A stretch of DNA of 10,928 nucleotides from Gemmatimonadota bacterium (GCA_009845645.1 VXZF01000616.1:1-10928); one strand, 5' to 3'; shown: positions 1-6,787, counted from the first letter of the stretch. Notes: generated by a model from the letters alone, not told the origin. Program-made: numbers and translations.

Positions 1-2
1 AG

Positions 3-251
3 GTTGAGCAGTCCGATCGCTCAACTACTGTGCGCCGGCTACTCTCGAAAGCGATCCAGCAATGGAAGCTTGAGCACTACGTCCGGCTGTATGGAGATGG
101 AAAGCTCACGCTGGCACGAGCTGCACACGAAGCTGGAGTGTCCTTGTGGGAGATGATAGATTATGCCCGTGCCAGAAAGGTGCCTGCCCAATACGACCTT
201 GAAGAACTCCAGTGCGACTTGGGAATCATCTACGGAAGTCTGGACCAGTAG
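3..251 (+). CDS. UPF0175 family small protein (antitoxin-like), 5' end outside the window
   Basis: The reading frame is open to the left edge. The first in-window start is a GTG at 30, but the residues before it (VEQSDRSTTV) join smoothly to RRLLSKAIQQW. This looks like the N-terminal ribbon-helix-helix-like part of UPF0175 proteins, so the true start probably lies outside the window. The family core follows: a helix ending in LYGDGKLTLARAA, then AHEAGVSLWEMIDYARARKVPAQYDLEEL, a helix-turn-helix-like segment with the typical GVSLWEM and QYDLEEL blocks. UPF0175 proteins are usually antitoxins or DNA-binding partners of DUF3368 PIN-like toxins. No intact toxin frame follows; the next gene converges from the opposite strand 58 bp away. 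The gene is therefore either an orphan or has lost its partner. The family call is fairly sure; the antitoxin role here is inferred. Confidence 0.75.
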   Translation, partial: VEQSDRSTTVRRLLSKAIQQWKLEHYVRLYGDGKLTLARAAHEAGVSLWEMIDYARARKVPAQYDLEELQCDLGIIYGSLDQ

Positions 252-296
252 TTATATAGCAGTCCGGAATGATTTGAGAGTATAGGGATTCCCGCT

Positions 297-311
297 AGCT
301 CAAAGAGCTTT
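297..311 (+). terminator. Possible weak hairpin between convergent genes
   Basis: AGCTC, a 3-nt AAA loop and GAGCT form a 5-bp stem followed by a short TTTAT, in the gap between the rightward UPF0175 gene and the leftward methyltransferase gene. The stem is short, the U-run is poor, and it overlaps the methyltransferase stop codon. It is at best a weak terminator for the plus-strand gene. Confidence 0.2.
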
Positions 312-2982
312 ATCGCTTCTTCACCCTCCGCTTCTTCCTCTTCCCTGCTGCTTCCGCCGCCAACGGTGCTTGCAACTGTTCGTAAAGCGCAAAGAGATGC
401 TCCACGCGCTCCCGTTCCGAGGCGAAGCGTGCGCGGCGATAGAGACCGTCCACAGCGCGGTCGAGGGCTGAGTGCGCTCGGCGCAAATCGGATGGCATCG
501 CGTCTGGGTCGTAGAGATCGGCGAGCGTGGCGTTCGGATGGTTGGCGCGGGCAGCGAGGACGGCGTCGGCGTGGGATGTGAGGCGTTGTAGGCTTTTCGT
601 AGGGACTAGCGGCAGAGGAAAGGTGTTGTACACGAGGCCGCTGGAATAGCGGTAACGGCTTTCCAGTCGCCCGCCGACATGACTCAGCCAAGCCATGTGC
701 ATGGCAGAAGTCAAGATAGCAAATTGCCAAAGCTCCGCGTTCTCCACGACCAGTAATTGATTGCTTGGAATGGAAGGCGGTTCCAACCAGCCAATCGGGA
801 CGTACTGACGGCGCTCCGAACTGACTTCGGGAATGACCAAGAACTCGGTTTCTGGAATGACGGAGACGTGATACTCAGTGGGACGCTCGGCGAGCGACTG
901 GCCCAACTGGCCAGCTTGCTCGGCTCGATAACGCCTGACCGCTTGGATTTTGTCCATGACGTTGGGCAATGAGCGCAAGAGTGCCGGCGATTGGCCGGAT
1001 ACGTGAAGAATCCAGCGCGCTCTATTATTGATGTATTCAGCACCACCGACAAACGGCCTCAGCAGGTCGGCTGCCTGCGGCTCCTGTGCAACAAGCTCCG
1101 CTTTCTCCTTTTCCCCCAAAATGTAGTGTCCACCATCAACAGGCTTGGTTCCAACAGCGATCCTTGGAAGATTGCCAATAGAGGCCCGATCTCTCTTTAC
1201 TACGAGATGCGGATTCGCCAAATGGCCAGCGTCAATAAGGTAGGGGCTGATGGCCACCACTCGAATCTCGTCGGGGGTCTCTGTCGGCGTTTGATATGTG
1301 AATAAACGCTGTTCATTGGATATGGAGTTCCGGTCGGATAGCCCGATAACTACAACATGTACGTGCGCGACTCCCCGCGCATCGGATCCCCAAGCGAAGG
1401 TGCGATGCGCGAAGGCGATTTCCAATTTGTAGCGCTCAAACAAAGCAGGCCACAGTTGGGCGACTTGTTCGCCCTGTGTGATGGAATTAGTCGCCACAAA
1501 GCCAATCCGTGCGCGATTCCCGCGAAGATACTCACCGGCCTTGAGGAACCATGCGGCGACATAATCTAGCCGCGATCCTGACGCGCCAAGTCTCGCCATA
1601 AGTGCTTTGGACTGCGTTTGCTTTTCCCTAGTCCGCATGACAAAGCCGCCGAACGGCGGATTGCCGAGCACGTACGAACACTCCTCCGGCGGCAGAAGTT
1701 CGCTCCAGTCCGTCTCCAGTGCATCGCCGTGCCGGATGTGAGGCGACTTCTCCAGCGGAATGCGCGCATAGGTCTGGCCGAACTCCAAGCTCAGTCGGTT
1801 GTTCATAATGTGGTCCATCATCCACAGCGCGGTCTCGGCGATGCGCGCTGGAAACTCGCTAATCTCAATGCCATAGAACTGATCAACGTTGACCACGGAG
1901 AGCAGCTCGGCGAATGCAGAAAGCTGGCCGGATGGGTGCAACTCGCGCAACACCTCGATCTCAAGCTGCCGCAACTCGCGATACGCGATGATAAGGAAGT
2001 TGCCGCAGCCGCACGCCGGGTCGAGAAACGTCAACTGACCTAGCTTTTGTTGGAAAGTGTACAGATCGGGGATGCGGCGGTTGGCGCGCCGGGCCTTCAG
2101 ACGTGCGAATTCGGCCCGCAGGTCGTCTAAGAACAGCGGCTCAATCACCTTGCGGATGTTCTGCTCGGTGGTGTAGTGAGCACCCTGAGCGCGGCGCTCG
2201 GCTGGCTCCATCACTGATTGGAACAGCGCGCCGAAGATGGCCGGGGAAATCGCGGTCCAGTCGAACAAGCAAGCATCGAGCAGACTCTGGCGCATTTCGG
2301 CGTCGAAGTCGGGGATGTGCAGCGGCTCGGCGAACAACTCGCCGTTGACATACGGGAATCGCGCCAAGTCCTCGTCTAGCTTAGTCTGACGCTGCTCCTC
2401 CGGCGTGTTCAAGACTTGAAACAGCCGCGCTAGATAGGGGCCGAGGTCGCTGCCGTCGGGTGAAGTGCGCTCCTCAATGAACTGCAAGAAGATGTCGCGT
2501 GGCTCGAAGATGCCGGTGTCGTCGGCAAACAAGCAAAACACCATGCGCACGAGGAAAAGCTCCAAGTCGTGGCCATCGTAGCCAGACTCCGCGAGCGCAT
2601 CGTGCAGGCGAGCAATGCGCTCGGACGCCTCGATGTTGACCGGATCTTGATCGCGGAATGTGCGCCGCTGCACTCCGATGATAAAACCGAACTTTTCGAC
2701 GTGCTGCGGCAGGTCGGCGAGGGCAAAGCGCGTCTCCTCGCGCTCGTCCCGGTCGAGTAGTTCAAAGGTCTGAAAGTCGCAGAGCAGTTGGTAGCGGGGG
2801 CGGTCGCGCTCGGGCAGCGCGTCGAAATAGGTCCCGGCCTGTTTACGTGCGGCGGTAAGATCGCGGCCCGCGCTCTTTTGCTCGACCAGCAACACGCCCG
2901 GCCAGAACAGGTCAATAAAGCCGTGCGAGTTGTCTAAACGGCGGACGTGCTCCTCATACCGCGCAACCGTGCGGCGACGCAC
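310..2982 (-). CDS. MmeI-like single-chain restriction endonuclease/DNA methyltransferase (type IIG/IIL), N-terminus probably damaged
   Basis: A predicted bifunctional enzyme that modifies and cuts DNA using one C-terminal recognition domain. Numbered from the GTG at 2982 (890 aa), D24-x9-E34-Q-K36 (in FIDLFWPGVLLVEQK) matches the D-x9-ExK nuclease site of MmeI. A helical spacer follows, then the methyltransferase core: GAHYTTEQ (267-274, motif X), DPACGCGNF (321-329, SAM-binding motif I), YGIEIS (about 370) and NPPF (441-444, amino-methyltransferase motif IV). The C-terminal 300 residues form the target-recognition and C-terminal domains (YNTFPLPLV; LYDPDAMPSDLRRAHSALDRAVD) and end in a very basic tail. 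The GTG start is a fallback: conserved family sequence continues 36 codons upstream without any ATG, GTG or TTG until an amber codon. From 2982 onward the frame is intact. Whether the shortened protein is active is unknown. It shares no operon with a separate specificity or restriction gene. Confidence 0.88.
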   Translation of the reverse strand: MRRRTVARYEEHVRRLDNSHGFIDLFWPGVLLVEQKSAGRDLTAARKQAGTYFDALPERDRPRYQLLCDFQTFELLDRDEREETRFALADLPQHVEKFGFIIGVQRRTFRDQDPVNIEASERIARLHDALAESGYDGHDLELFLVRMVFCLFADDTGIFEPRDIFLQFIEERTSPDGSDLGPYLARLFQVLNTPEEQRQTKLDEDLARFPYVNGELFAEPLHIPDFDAEMRQSLLDACLFDWTAISPAIFGALFQSVMEPAERRAQGAHYTTEQNIRKVIEPLFLDDLRAEFARLKARRANRRIPDLYTFQQKLGQLTFLDPACGCGNFLIIAYRELRQLEIEVLRELHPSGQLSAFAELLSVVNVDQFYGIEISEFPARIAETALWMMDHIMNNRLSLEFGQTYARIPLEKSPHIRHGDALETDWSELLPPEECSYVLGNPPFGGFVMRTREKQTQSKALMARLGASGSRLDYVAAWFLKAGEYLRGNRARIGFVATNSITQGEQVAQLWPALFERYKLEIAFAHRTFAWGSDARGVAHVHVVVIGLSDRNSISNEQRLFTYQTPTETPDEIRVVAISPYLIDAGHLANPHLVVKRDRASIGNLPRIAVGTKPVDGGHYILGEKEKAELVAQEPQAADLLRPFVGGAEYINNRARWILHVSGQSPALLRSLPNVMDKIQAVRRYRAEQAGQLGQSLAERPTEYHVSVIPETEFLVIPEVSSERRQYVPIGWLEPPSIPSNQLLVVENAELWQFAILTSAMHMAWLSHVGGRLESRYRYSSGLVYNTFPLPLVPTKSLQRLTSHADAVLAARANHPNATLADLYDPDAMPSDLRRAHSALDRAVDGLYRRARFASERERVEHLFALYEQLQAPLAAEAAGKRKKRRVKKR

Positions 2983-3105
2983 GCCGAAGATCTCAAAAAA
3001 TTCGTTGTAGAAGCTCTGGGTCTCGCCGCTCTCATAGGTCGCGTTGGCCCACTCTGCGGAGAATTGGGCGGCGCGGGAGCGGATTTCGTTCTATGAAAGG
3101 CGCAT
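2983..3105 (-). other. 5' coding extension of the MmeI-like gene, interrupted by an amber codon
   Basis: Upstream of the GTG at 2982 the same frame encodes NEIRSRAAQFSAEWANATYE, then SGETQSFYNEFFEIFG. This resembles the usual N-terminus of this methyltransferase family. It is preceded by TAG (3091-3093) and then by an in-frame ATG at 3105, giving MRLS-stop-NEIRSRAAQF. Relatives, as I recall them, begin M-x-L-S-W-N-E-I-R, so the TAG most simply replaces a tryptophan TGG by one G-to-A change on the coding strand. No good Shine-Dalgarno sequence is visible before the ATG at 3105. Alternatives are a sequencing error, amber readthrough, or re-initiation at the GTG at 2982. Confidence 0.7.
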
Positions 3106-3116
3106 AACTATGGGGT

Positions 3117-3200
3117 CTATCTTAGTTTGCTACTGAAATTGAAGGAGTCGATGCGATAAAGATACAGCAGCGGAGATGTGTTGCTGATGAACTCAGACAT
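3117..3200 (-). pseudogene. Truncated DUF3368 (PIN-like) toxin, N-terminal stump of 27 aa
   Basis: An ATG at 3200 overlaps the end of the UPF0175 gene in an 8-nt ATGTCTGA junction. It encodes MSEFISNTSPLLYLYRIDSF, then NFSSKLR and a TAG stop at 3117-3119. The segment ISNTSPLLYLYRI is the characteristic start of DUF3368 proteins, PIN-domain-like putative nucleases encoded directly after UPF0175 antitoxins. Full family members are roughly 150 residues or more, so almost the whole domain, including the later acidic active-site residues, is missing. Similarity stops at about residue 20, within 30-40 bp of the methyltransferase 5' region. This suggests a deletion or insertion junction at about 3120-3140. 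The fragment cannot be a functional nuclease. Confidence 0.75.
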
Positions 3201-3444
3201 GCTCGCGTTCTAGGTCATTCAACTCCGTCTCAAGTGGAAAGACCTTGTAGCGATCAAGCGTCAACAGAAATTCCACGCGCACCATCCCGGCAAGCTCCGC
3301 CGCTCGCCCGGATGAAAGACGGCCAAGTTCGTAGAGCTTGACTGCGGCTAGCATACGGAGCTCACGTGCAAAAGCACGCTCGTCGGTCTTCTCGGCTAGC
3401 AGTACGCTTTCTGGAACGTCGATTGCGATTTTCCGCGTAGTCAT
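3193..3444 (-). CDS. UPF0175 family antitoxin-like protein
   Basis: An 83-residue protein beginning MTTRKIAIDVPESVLLAE, a short beta/ribbon-helix-helix-like start. It continues with AFARELRMLAAVKLYELGRLSSGRAAELAGMVRVEFLLTL, the UPF0175 signature (LY-x-GR-x-SSG-x-AAELAG), a putative DNA-binding helix pair. The ATG at 3444 is preceded by AGGAG with a 9-nt spacer, supporting the start. UPF0175 proteins typically form toxin-antitoxin pairs with DUF3368 proteins. Here the partner frame begins inside this gene's last codons but is cut to 27 codons, so the antitoxin is effectively orphaned. It may persist as an autoregulator or relic. It reads toward the MmeI-like gene, with about 90 bp between its stop and that gene's ATG at 3105. 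An effect on that gene's expression is possible but not shown. Confidence 0.85.
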   Translation of the reverse strand: MTTRKIAIDVPESVLLAEKTDERAFARELRMLAAVKLYELGRLSSGRAAELAGMVRVEFLLTLDRYKVFPLETELNDLEREHV

Positions 3445-3454
3445 TTCCCCTTGC

Positions 3455-3459
3455 TCCTT
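3455..3459 (-). promoter_or_regulatory. Ribosome binding site of the UPF0175 gene
   Basis: AGGAG on the minus strand, 9-10 nt before the ATG at 3444. A second purine run (AGGGGAA) directly abuts the start codon and is too close to act as a normal site. Supports the chosen start. Confidence 0.6.
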
Positions 3460-3484
3460 CGATCAACGGAGTGCGAACTGAGGC

Positions 3485-3510
3485 CGCTTCATATATAACT
3501 GACGTTACGC
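3485..3510. repeat. Inverted repeat, left copy, flanking the Rpn-family gene
   Basis: Read on the minus strand this copy is GCGTAACGTCAGT (13 nt, 3498-3510), then TATATATG, then AAGCG. The right copy at 4534-4556 has the same 13 nt, then ATATA, then AAGCG, on the plus strand. The two are inverted relative to each other and bracket one gene, whose stop codon lies only 6 bp inside this copy. This resembles terminal inverted repeats of a small mobile element. No convincing target-site duplication is seen outside them. Confidence 0.6.
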
Positions 3511-3516
3511 GGCGAC

Positions 3517-4389
3517 CTACTCGTCGGCGTCTAACAGGTTGCTAAAGGCTTCGAGGCTGGGCACCTGTATAGCCGCCCGAAACAACTGCTTGAGTCGCTG
3601 CACATCTTTAATGGCCCCAATGCGGGTGGCCAAGGGATCCGACGCGGCTAGCCCAAAACGAATCTCTAGCACGTCGAGCAGATCTTCAACGGCGCGTTCT
3701 CTGCTGCCTTGCTCTATACCCTTTTCCGTGAAATACTGCACTACCGACGATTCGTACATGGTCTCCTCCGCGATGATGGTCGTAATCGTTTCTAAGTTAT
3801 ACACCAACCCGCTCAAAATGGCAAGATCGGCCAAGTAATTCGCCTTGAGGGTTTCGTCCATAGGTACTGCTTGCGCCCGGTTTACGCACTGGCGCAACCA
3901 CTCCTCGGCCTCCACACCCGCTGGCTGCTGCATCAACGGTGCAAACGGAATCAAGCCCGAATGCCCTGCGTCGAGCATGCGTTGGCCGTCTAGTTCAATC
4001 AGCCGAATCACTTGGTATTGCACCAACACGCGGAAGCCGTGCCGCTCTTGAAGATAGTATCCCGGATCATTCCGGCCGGCGTCGGGACGCAGATAGATGA
4101 CGCTGGAGTAGGTCGGCAGGCCGTAGCGCTCGATCAGGTAGCCGATGTAGCCGGCCATGCGCCGTGGCATGGGCGGATCGGTGCTATCGGTGGTTTGAAA
4201 CTCGTGATGCACCAACGCCTCCTCACCGGCGACGCGCACATGGAGGAGGCTATCAGTGCGGCGGACCGTAGGTTGCTCGGTATCGAGCACTTCGACGACT
4301 TCGATATCGTCGCGCTGGAGGGCGAAGCGGGCGAAATCGGCGGGGTAGGTGTAGATGAGATGTTTGGCGATGGGATCGAAGTCGGCCAT
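3517..4389 (-). CDS. Rpn family recombination-promoting nuclease / putative transposase (PD-(D/E)XK)
   Basis: A 290-residue protein starting MADFDPIAKHLIYTYPADFARFAL. The N-terminal half carries a PD-(D/E)XK-type pattern: TDSLLHVRV with D46, then VHHEFQTTDS with E63-x-Q65, followed by MPRRMAGYIGYLIERYGLP, typical of Rpn/YhgA-like nucleases. The ExQ form in place of ExK is normal for this group. The C-terminal third has IEQGSRERAVEDLLDVLEIRFGL, like the C-terminal region of many Rpn and DUF4351 proteins. I chose the ATG at 4389 because AAGG lies 8 nt upstream and family members begin at this point. A TTG at 4428 would add 13 residues (MRIPPHPQPKAWP) that look like leader. Inverted repeats flank the gene. 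E. coli Rpn proteins are DNA nucleases that raise recombination; the role here is inferred. Confidence 0.82.
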   Translation of the reverse strand: MADFDPIAKHLIYTYPADFARFALQRDDIEVVEVLDTEQPTVRRTDSLLHVRVAGEEALVHHEFQTTDSTDPPMPRRMAGYIGYLIERYGLPTYSSVIYLRPDAGRNDPGYYLQERHGFRVLVQYQVIRLIELDGQRMLDAGHSGLIPFAPLMQQPAGVEAEEWLRQCVNRAQAVPMDETLKANYLADLAILSGLVYNLETITTIIAEETMYESSVVQYFTEKGIEQGSRERAVEDLLDVLEIRFGLAASDPLATRIGAIKDVQRLKQLFRAAIQVPSLEAFSNLLDADE

Positions 4390-4397
4390 GGGCCATG

Positions 4398-4401
4398 CCT
4401 T
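4398..4401 (-). promoter_or_regulatory. Ribosome binding site supporting the ATG start at 4389
   Basis: AAGG on the minus strand with an 8-nt spacer to the ATG at 4389. It favours this start over the in-frame TTG at 4428. Confidence 0.4.
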
Positions 4402-4533
4402 GGGTTGCGGGTGAGGTGGTATCCGCAACGGGCAAGAATCGTGCCAAGGCGGCGGCTCAGAGGGTAGGAGGGGATATGAGGCGTTGGAGTGTAGCGGAAA
4501 GGATACAGGGATGGAAAGTTGGGGACAAAAACT

Positions 4534-4556
4534 GCGTAACGTCAGTATATAAAGCG
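4534..4556. repeat. Inverted repeat, right copy, flanking the Rpn-family gene
   Basis: On the plus strand this reads GCGTAACGTCAGT (4534-4546), then ATATA, then AAGCG. It is the inverted partner of 3485-3510, with an identical 13-nt core and matching outer AAGCG; the left copy has 3 extra nt in the TA-rich middle. It lies about 145 bp upstream of the Rpn start codon. Confidence 0.6.
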
Positions 4557-4586
4557 CTTATTTATGAGATAGCTTCTAGGAACGCC

Positions 4587-5318
4587 CTACTGAAACAACT
4601 GCACCGTCGGCTTGATCACCAAGAGGGGTACGCAGGCGCGGGGTGGCAGCGCGGCGACGAAGAGCGCGGCTTGGGCCAGTTCTTCGGGTTGTAGCATGGA
4701 GGCCCGGCGTTCGGCGCTGACGGGTTCGGGCCGCTGGGCCAAAATCGGCGTCTCTACCTCGCCGGGGCAAATCGCACAGGCGCGGATGCCGAACTCGACC
4801 TCCTCCTCGTTGATCGAATTCGTCAGAGCCACTGCTCCGTGCTTGGAGGCCGAGTACGCAGCACCGCCTAGCTTGCTGGCCCGCAGGCCGGCGATGGACG
4901 AAATCGTGATGATGAGGCCATCGTTTTGTTGCCGCATTCCCGGCAACACTGCCCGCACCATGTTGTACACCCCGGTGAGATTGATGGCAATGGTCTGGTC
5001 CCAGTCCTCGGGTGATACGTCGCCGACTGCGCGCGGATTGGTGTTGATGCCGGCGTTGTTGACTAGCACATCGACGGTACCCCACTCGGCCTCGACCGTG
5101 GACGCTAGAGTCTCAACAGCGCTGCGGTCGGATACGTCGCAGGAGCGGAGCAGGATCCGATCGGCATCGAGGCCGGCGGCTGCGGTGGCGAGCGGCTCAG
5201 GACGTCGCCCGACAAACGCCACCCGCGCTCCTGCGTCGGCAAAGCCGCGCGCTATGCCTGCGCCGATCCCAGTGCCCGCGCCAGTGACTACCACAACCGT
5301 ATCGGTGAATTGTCCCAT
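4587..5318 (-). CDS. SDR family NAD(P)-dependent oxidoreductase
   Basis: A 243-residue classical short-chain dehydrogenase/reductase. It shows the dinucleotide-binding TGAGTGIG (12-19), CDVSD (60-64, adenine ring), NNAG (87-90), a catalytic serine in ITISSIAG (about 140-141), the YSASK dyad (Y155, K159) and PGEVETPI (185-192). The length is standard, so it is complete. It probably interconverts an alcohol and a ketone or aldehyde with NAD(P)H in the cytosol; the substrate cannot be read from sequence. G37-RR in the FVGRRPEPL strand end hints at NADP preference, which is uncertain. The ATG at 5318 shares its A with the TAA of the preceding flavin oxidoreductase gene (TAATG) and has AAGGAA 8 nt upstream, so translation is probably coupled. 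It is the last gene of the four-gene operon. Confidence 0.93.
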   Translation of the reverse strand: MGQFTDTVVVVTGAGTGIGAGIARGFADAGARVAFVGRRPEPLATAAAGLDADRILLRSCDVSDRSAVETLASTVEAEWGTVDVLVNNAGINTNPRAVGDVSPEDWDQTIAINLTGVYNMVRAVLPGMRQQNDGLIITISSIAGLRASKLGGAAYSASKHGAVALTNSINEEEVEFGIRACAICPGEVETPILAQRPEPVSAERRASMLQPEELAQAALFVAALPPRACVPLLVIKPTVQLFQ

Positions 5319-6787
5319 TATTCCGCTTCCTTTTTGAGTATCTGCAAGCGCTGAGCTTCCTCGCGCTGCTTGTAAAACGAGTCAAGGGGAAAGCAACCGG
5401 AAATCATGCCGTTGCGCGGCGCAGTGGTGCAATCGGAAAACGTGCGGCAGATGACGCGGCGTTGCATTTGGCCGGTTTGCAGCACGTCGCAGGGCAGGTC
5501 GGGGTAGGATAGAACCATCCGCCCCAAGCCGATAAAATCTACCATGCCCGCCCGCACGAGGGCCTGCCCCACGTGCGGCAGATATTCCTGCAAGTAGGAA
5601 TAACCCGACCCGACGAACAGGCTGCGCGGAAAGCGCGCCTTGAGCCGGGCGACCATGGCTACTTGCCGCGCCACCCCGCACAGCGGGTCTTCCGGCGGCA
5701 GGTATCCATCGGAAGGAGGAAAGAGCGCTGGCCGCTGGATGTGCGGATTGTAATAGGGGCTGCCGCAGGACAAGTTAATCAGGTCCACGTCCAAACTCTC
5801 CAATAAGGCGATGAACTGCTCGGCCTCGCCTAAGTCCATTTGTTGCGGATCGTCCTGATCAATTCCAAAGCCGTACTCGTAGGGCAGGCAGTTTTGGTAC
5901 GGCTCGGGCACCCCATGCCCCGGCTTGCCGTTGATACTCGCGTCTGGATCAGGCCGGAAGGGCACGAAATCGAAGGCACTCAGCCGCACGCCGATGCCGA
6001 GACCGGGTGCTCGCTTGCGGATCCCCTCGATGATGGAGCGGACAAAGCGCGTGCGATTGGCAAAGGAACCGCCAAAGGGGCCGGGCCGCGTAAACGCGCT
6101 GAGAAATTCGTGCCCTAGATAGCCGTGGCAATGCTTGATATCTACGAAGTGGTAGCCCAGCTCACAGGCGATTTGCGCGCCGACGACATAGCGGTCGATC
6201 AACTCCTCGATATAGTCGTCCGTCAGGAGCGGATAGTCCGCGTCAAGGCCGAATTTGTGGTCCAAGATCGGGTGGTGATAGAGAATGGCTGGCGCGGCTT
6301 GATCCTTGCGATAGGGACGACAAAAGCGCCCCGAATGCGTCAGTTGCAGGCCGAGGAGCAGGTCGTCGGTGGTGCCGAACCGCTCGTCGTGCGCCGACAG
6401 GAGGATGTCGCGCAGTTCGGCCATGCCGGTGCGGTTTTCCTCGCGCGCCATGAGTTGGTTTGGGTTGGCGCGGCCCTCGGGCACCACGGCAAATGCCTCC
6501 CCACCCCAGATGAGCTTGGCTCCGCTGCGCCCGAAATTCCGCCAGCGCCGACGCGTCAAATCGCTCGGATGGCCGTCTTCGGTCCCATCCCATCCTTCCA
6601 TCGGCTGAATGGCAAAGCGATTGCCGATGCGGTTGCCGTTGCTGTGGGTTGGTTGGGCCAGCGGGGAAGTGGGGGCGGTTTCGATTTGATCGTCGCAAGG
6701 AAATTCCGTGCCCAAATGGGCCAGATGGGTGCGAAAGTCCGCGGCCTGCTTAAAGCTGGAGATGCGCGGATAGCGCGCCTTGGCCAT
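5318..6787 (-). CDS. NADH:flavin oxidoreductase, Old Yellow Enzyme family (FMN)
   Basis: A 489-residue FMN-dependent TIM-barrel oxidoreductase. Family motifs are in order: [11 protein letters not shown] (58-68, N-terminal FMN loop), GLQLTHSGR (146-154), [17 protein letters not shown] (218-234, with the paired active-site histidines), [11 protein letters not shown] (238-248), and the phosphate-binding GSGYSYLQ and [15 protein letters not shown] (394-432). The protein is longer than simple OYEs (about 340-370 aa), with an insert around 270-320 and a C-terminal Cys-containing tail (C447, C453, C465) where 2,4-dienoyl-CoA reductase relatives carry an Fe-S motif. It probably reduces an activated C=C bond; the substrate is unknown. 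The ATG at 6787 shares its A with the lgt TAA stop and has GGGAG 8 nt upstream. The frame stays open far upstream, but that part only overlaps lgt in another frame and is not coding. Confidence 0.9.
   Translation of the reverse strand: MAKARYPRISSFKQAADFRTHLAHLGTEFPCDDQIETAPTSPLAQPTHSNGNRIGNRFAIQPMEGWDGTEDGHPSDLTRRRWRNFGRSGAKLIWGGEAFAVVPEGRANPNQLMAREENRTGMAELRDILLSAHDERFGTTDDLLLGLQLTHSGRFCRPYRKDQAAPAILYHHPILDHKFGLDADYPLLTDDYIEELIDRYVVGAQIACELGYHFVDIKHCHGYLGHEFLSAFTRPGPFGGSFANRTRFVRSIIEGIRKRAPGLGIGVRLSAFDFVPFRPDPDASINGKPGHGVPEPYQNCLPYEYGFGIDQDDPQQMDLGEAEQFIALLESLDVDLINLSCGSPYYNPHIQRPALFPPSDGYLPPEDPLCGVARQVAMVARLKARFPRSLFVGSGYSYLQEYLPHVGQALVRAGMVDFIGLGRMVLSYPDLPCDVLQTGQMQRRVICRTFSDCTTAPRNGMISGCFPLDSFYKQREEAQRLQILKKEAE
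5327..5332 (-). promoter_or_regulatory. Ribosome binding site of the SDR gene, inside the flavin oxidoreductase gene
   Basis: AAGGAA on the minus strand, 8 nt before the ATG at 5318 and within the end of the upstream gene. Supports the start and coupled translation. Confidence 0.5.

Larger units (their letters stand above)
3485..4556. mobile_element. Candidate ~1.07-kb element: Rpn-family gene bounded by inverted repeats
   Basis: The segment contains only the Rpn-family PD-(D/E)XK gene and its upstream leader, closed at both ends by the 23-26-nt inverted repeats. Rpn (YhgA-like) proteins are annotated as recombination-promoting nucleases or putative transposases, so a self-mobilising unit is plausible. 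It sits exactly between the conserved-looking lipid operon and the toxin-antitoxin/restriction region. Against this, no target-site duplication is visible, the repeats are short, and Rpn proteins are not proven transposases with defined ends. Confidence 0.4.
4390..4586. other. 197-bp intergenic region between the SDR gene and the Rpn gene
   Basis: This gap holds the Rpn gene leader and the right inverted repeat. It also has an 8-bp palindrome AAGCGCTT (4552-4559) at the outer end of that repeat. I see no hairpin-plus-T-run terminator for the operon that ends at 4587, and no convincing -35/-10 pair for the Rpn gene. The base composition is more AT-rich around 4515-4580 than in the flanking genes. 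Confidence 0.5.

Noticed and set aside
252..310. Possible decayed DUF3368 toxin remnant after the first UPF0175 gene (frames giving VI-stop-QSG or SSPE-stop-FESIGIP)
   Set aside because: The resemblance needs several stops and shifts over under 20 residues and could be chance.
230..730. Minus-strand frame of 166 codons overlapping the end of the MmeI-like gene, ending in a DUF3368-like stretch ILSNHSGLLYN
   Set aside because: It is an alternative frame of a well-supported gene, rich in Arg/Ser/Pro as expected for a shadow. The DUF3368-like look covers only a few residues and has no UPF0175 gene upstream on that strand.
3485..3500. TATATA in the left inverted repeat as a -10 promoter element for the UPF0175 gene
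   Set aside because: Position is plausible, but no -35-like hexamer is found at the right distance (the region reads GTAGGT).
4390..4428. TTG start at 4428 for the Rpn gene
   Set aside because: The added MRIPPHPQPKAWP is not family-like and the ATG at 4389 has AAGG at a proper distance.
4552..4586. AAGCGCTT palindrome as terminator of the lipid operon
   Set aside because: The stem is only 4 bp with no loop and there is no T-run in the minus-strand direction.
4612..5337. Long plus-strand frame (241 codons) opposite the SDR gene
   Set aside because: It is antisense to a gene with all SDR motifs, has Ser/Arg/Pro-rich low-information translation and no recognisable domain.
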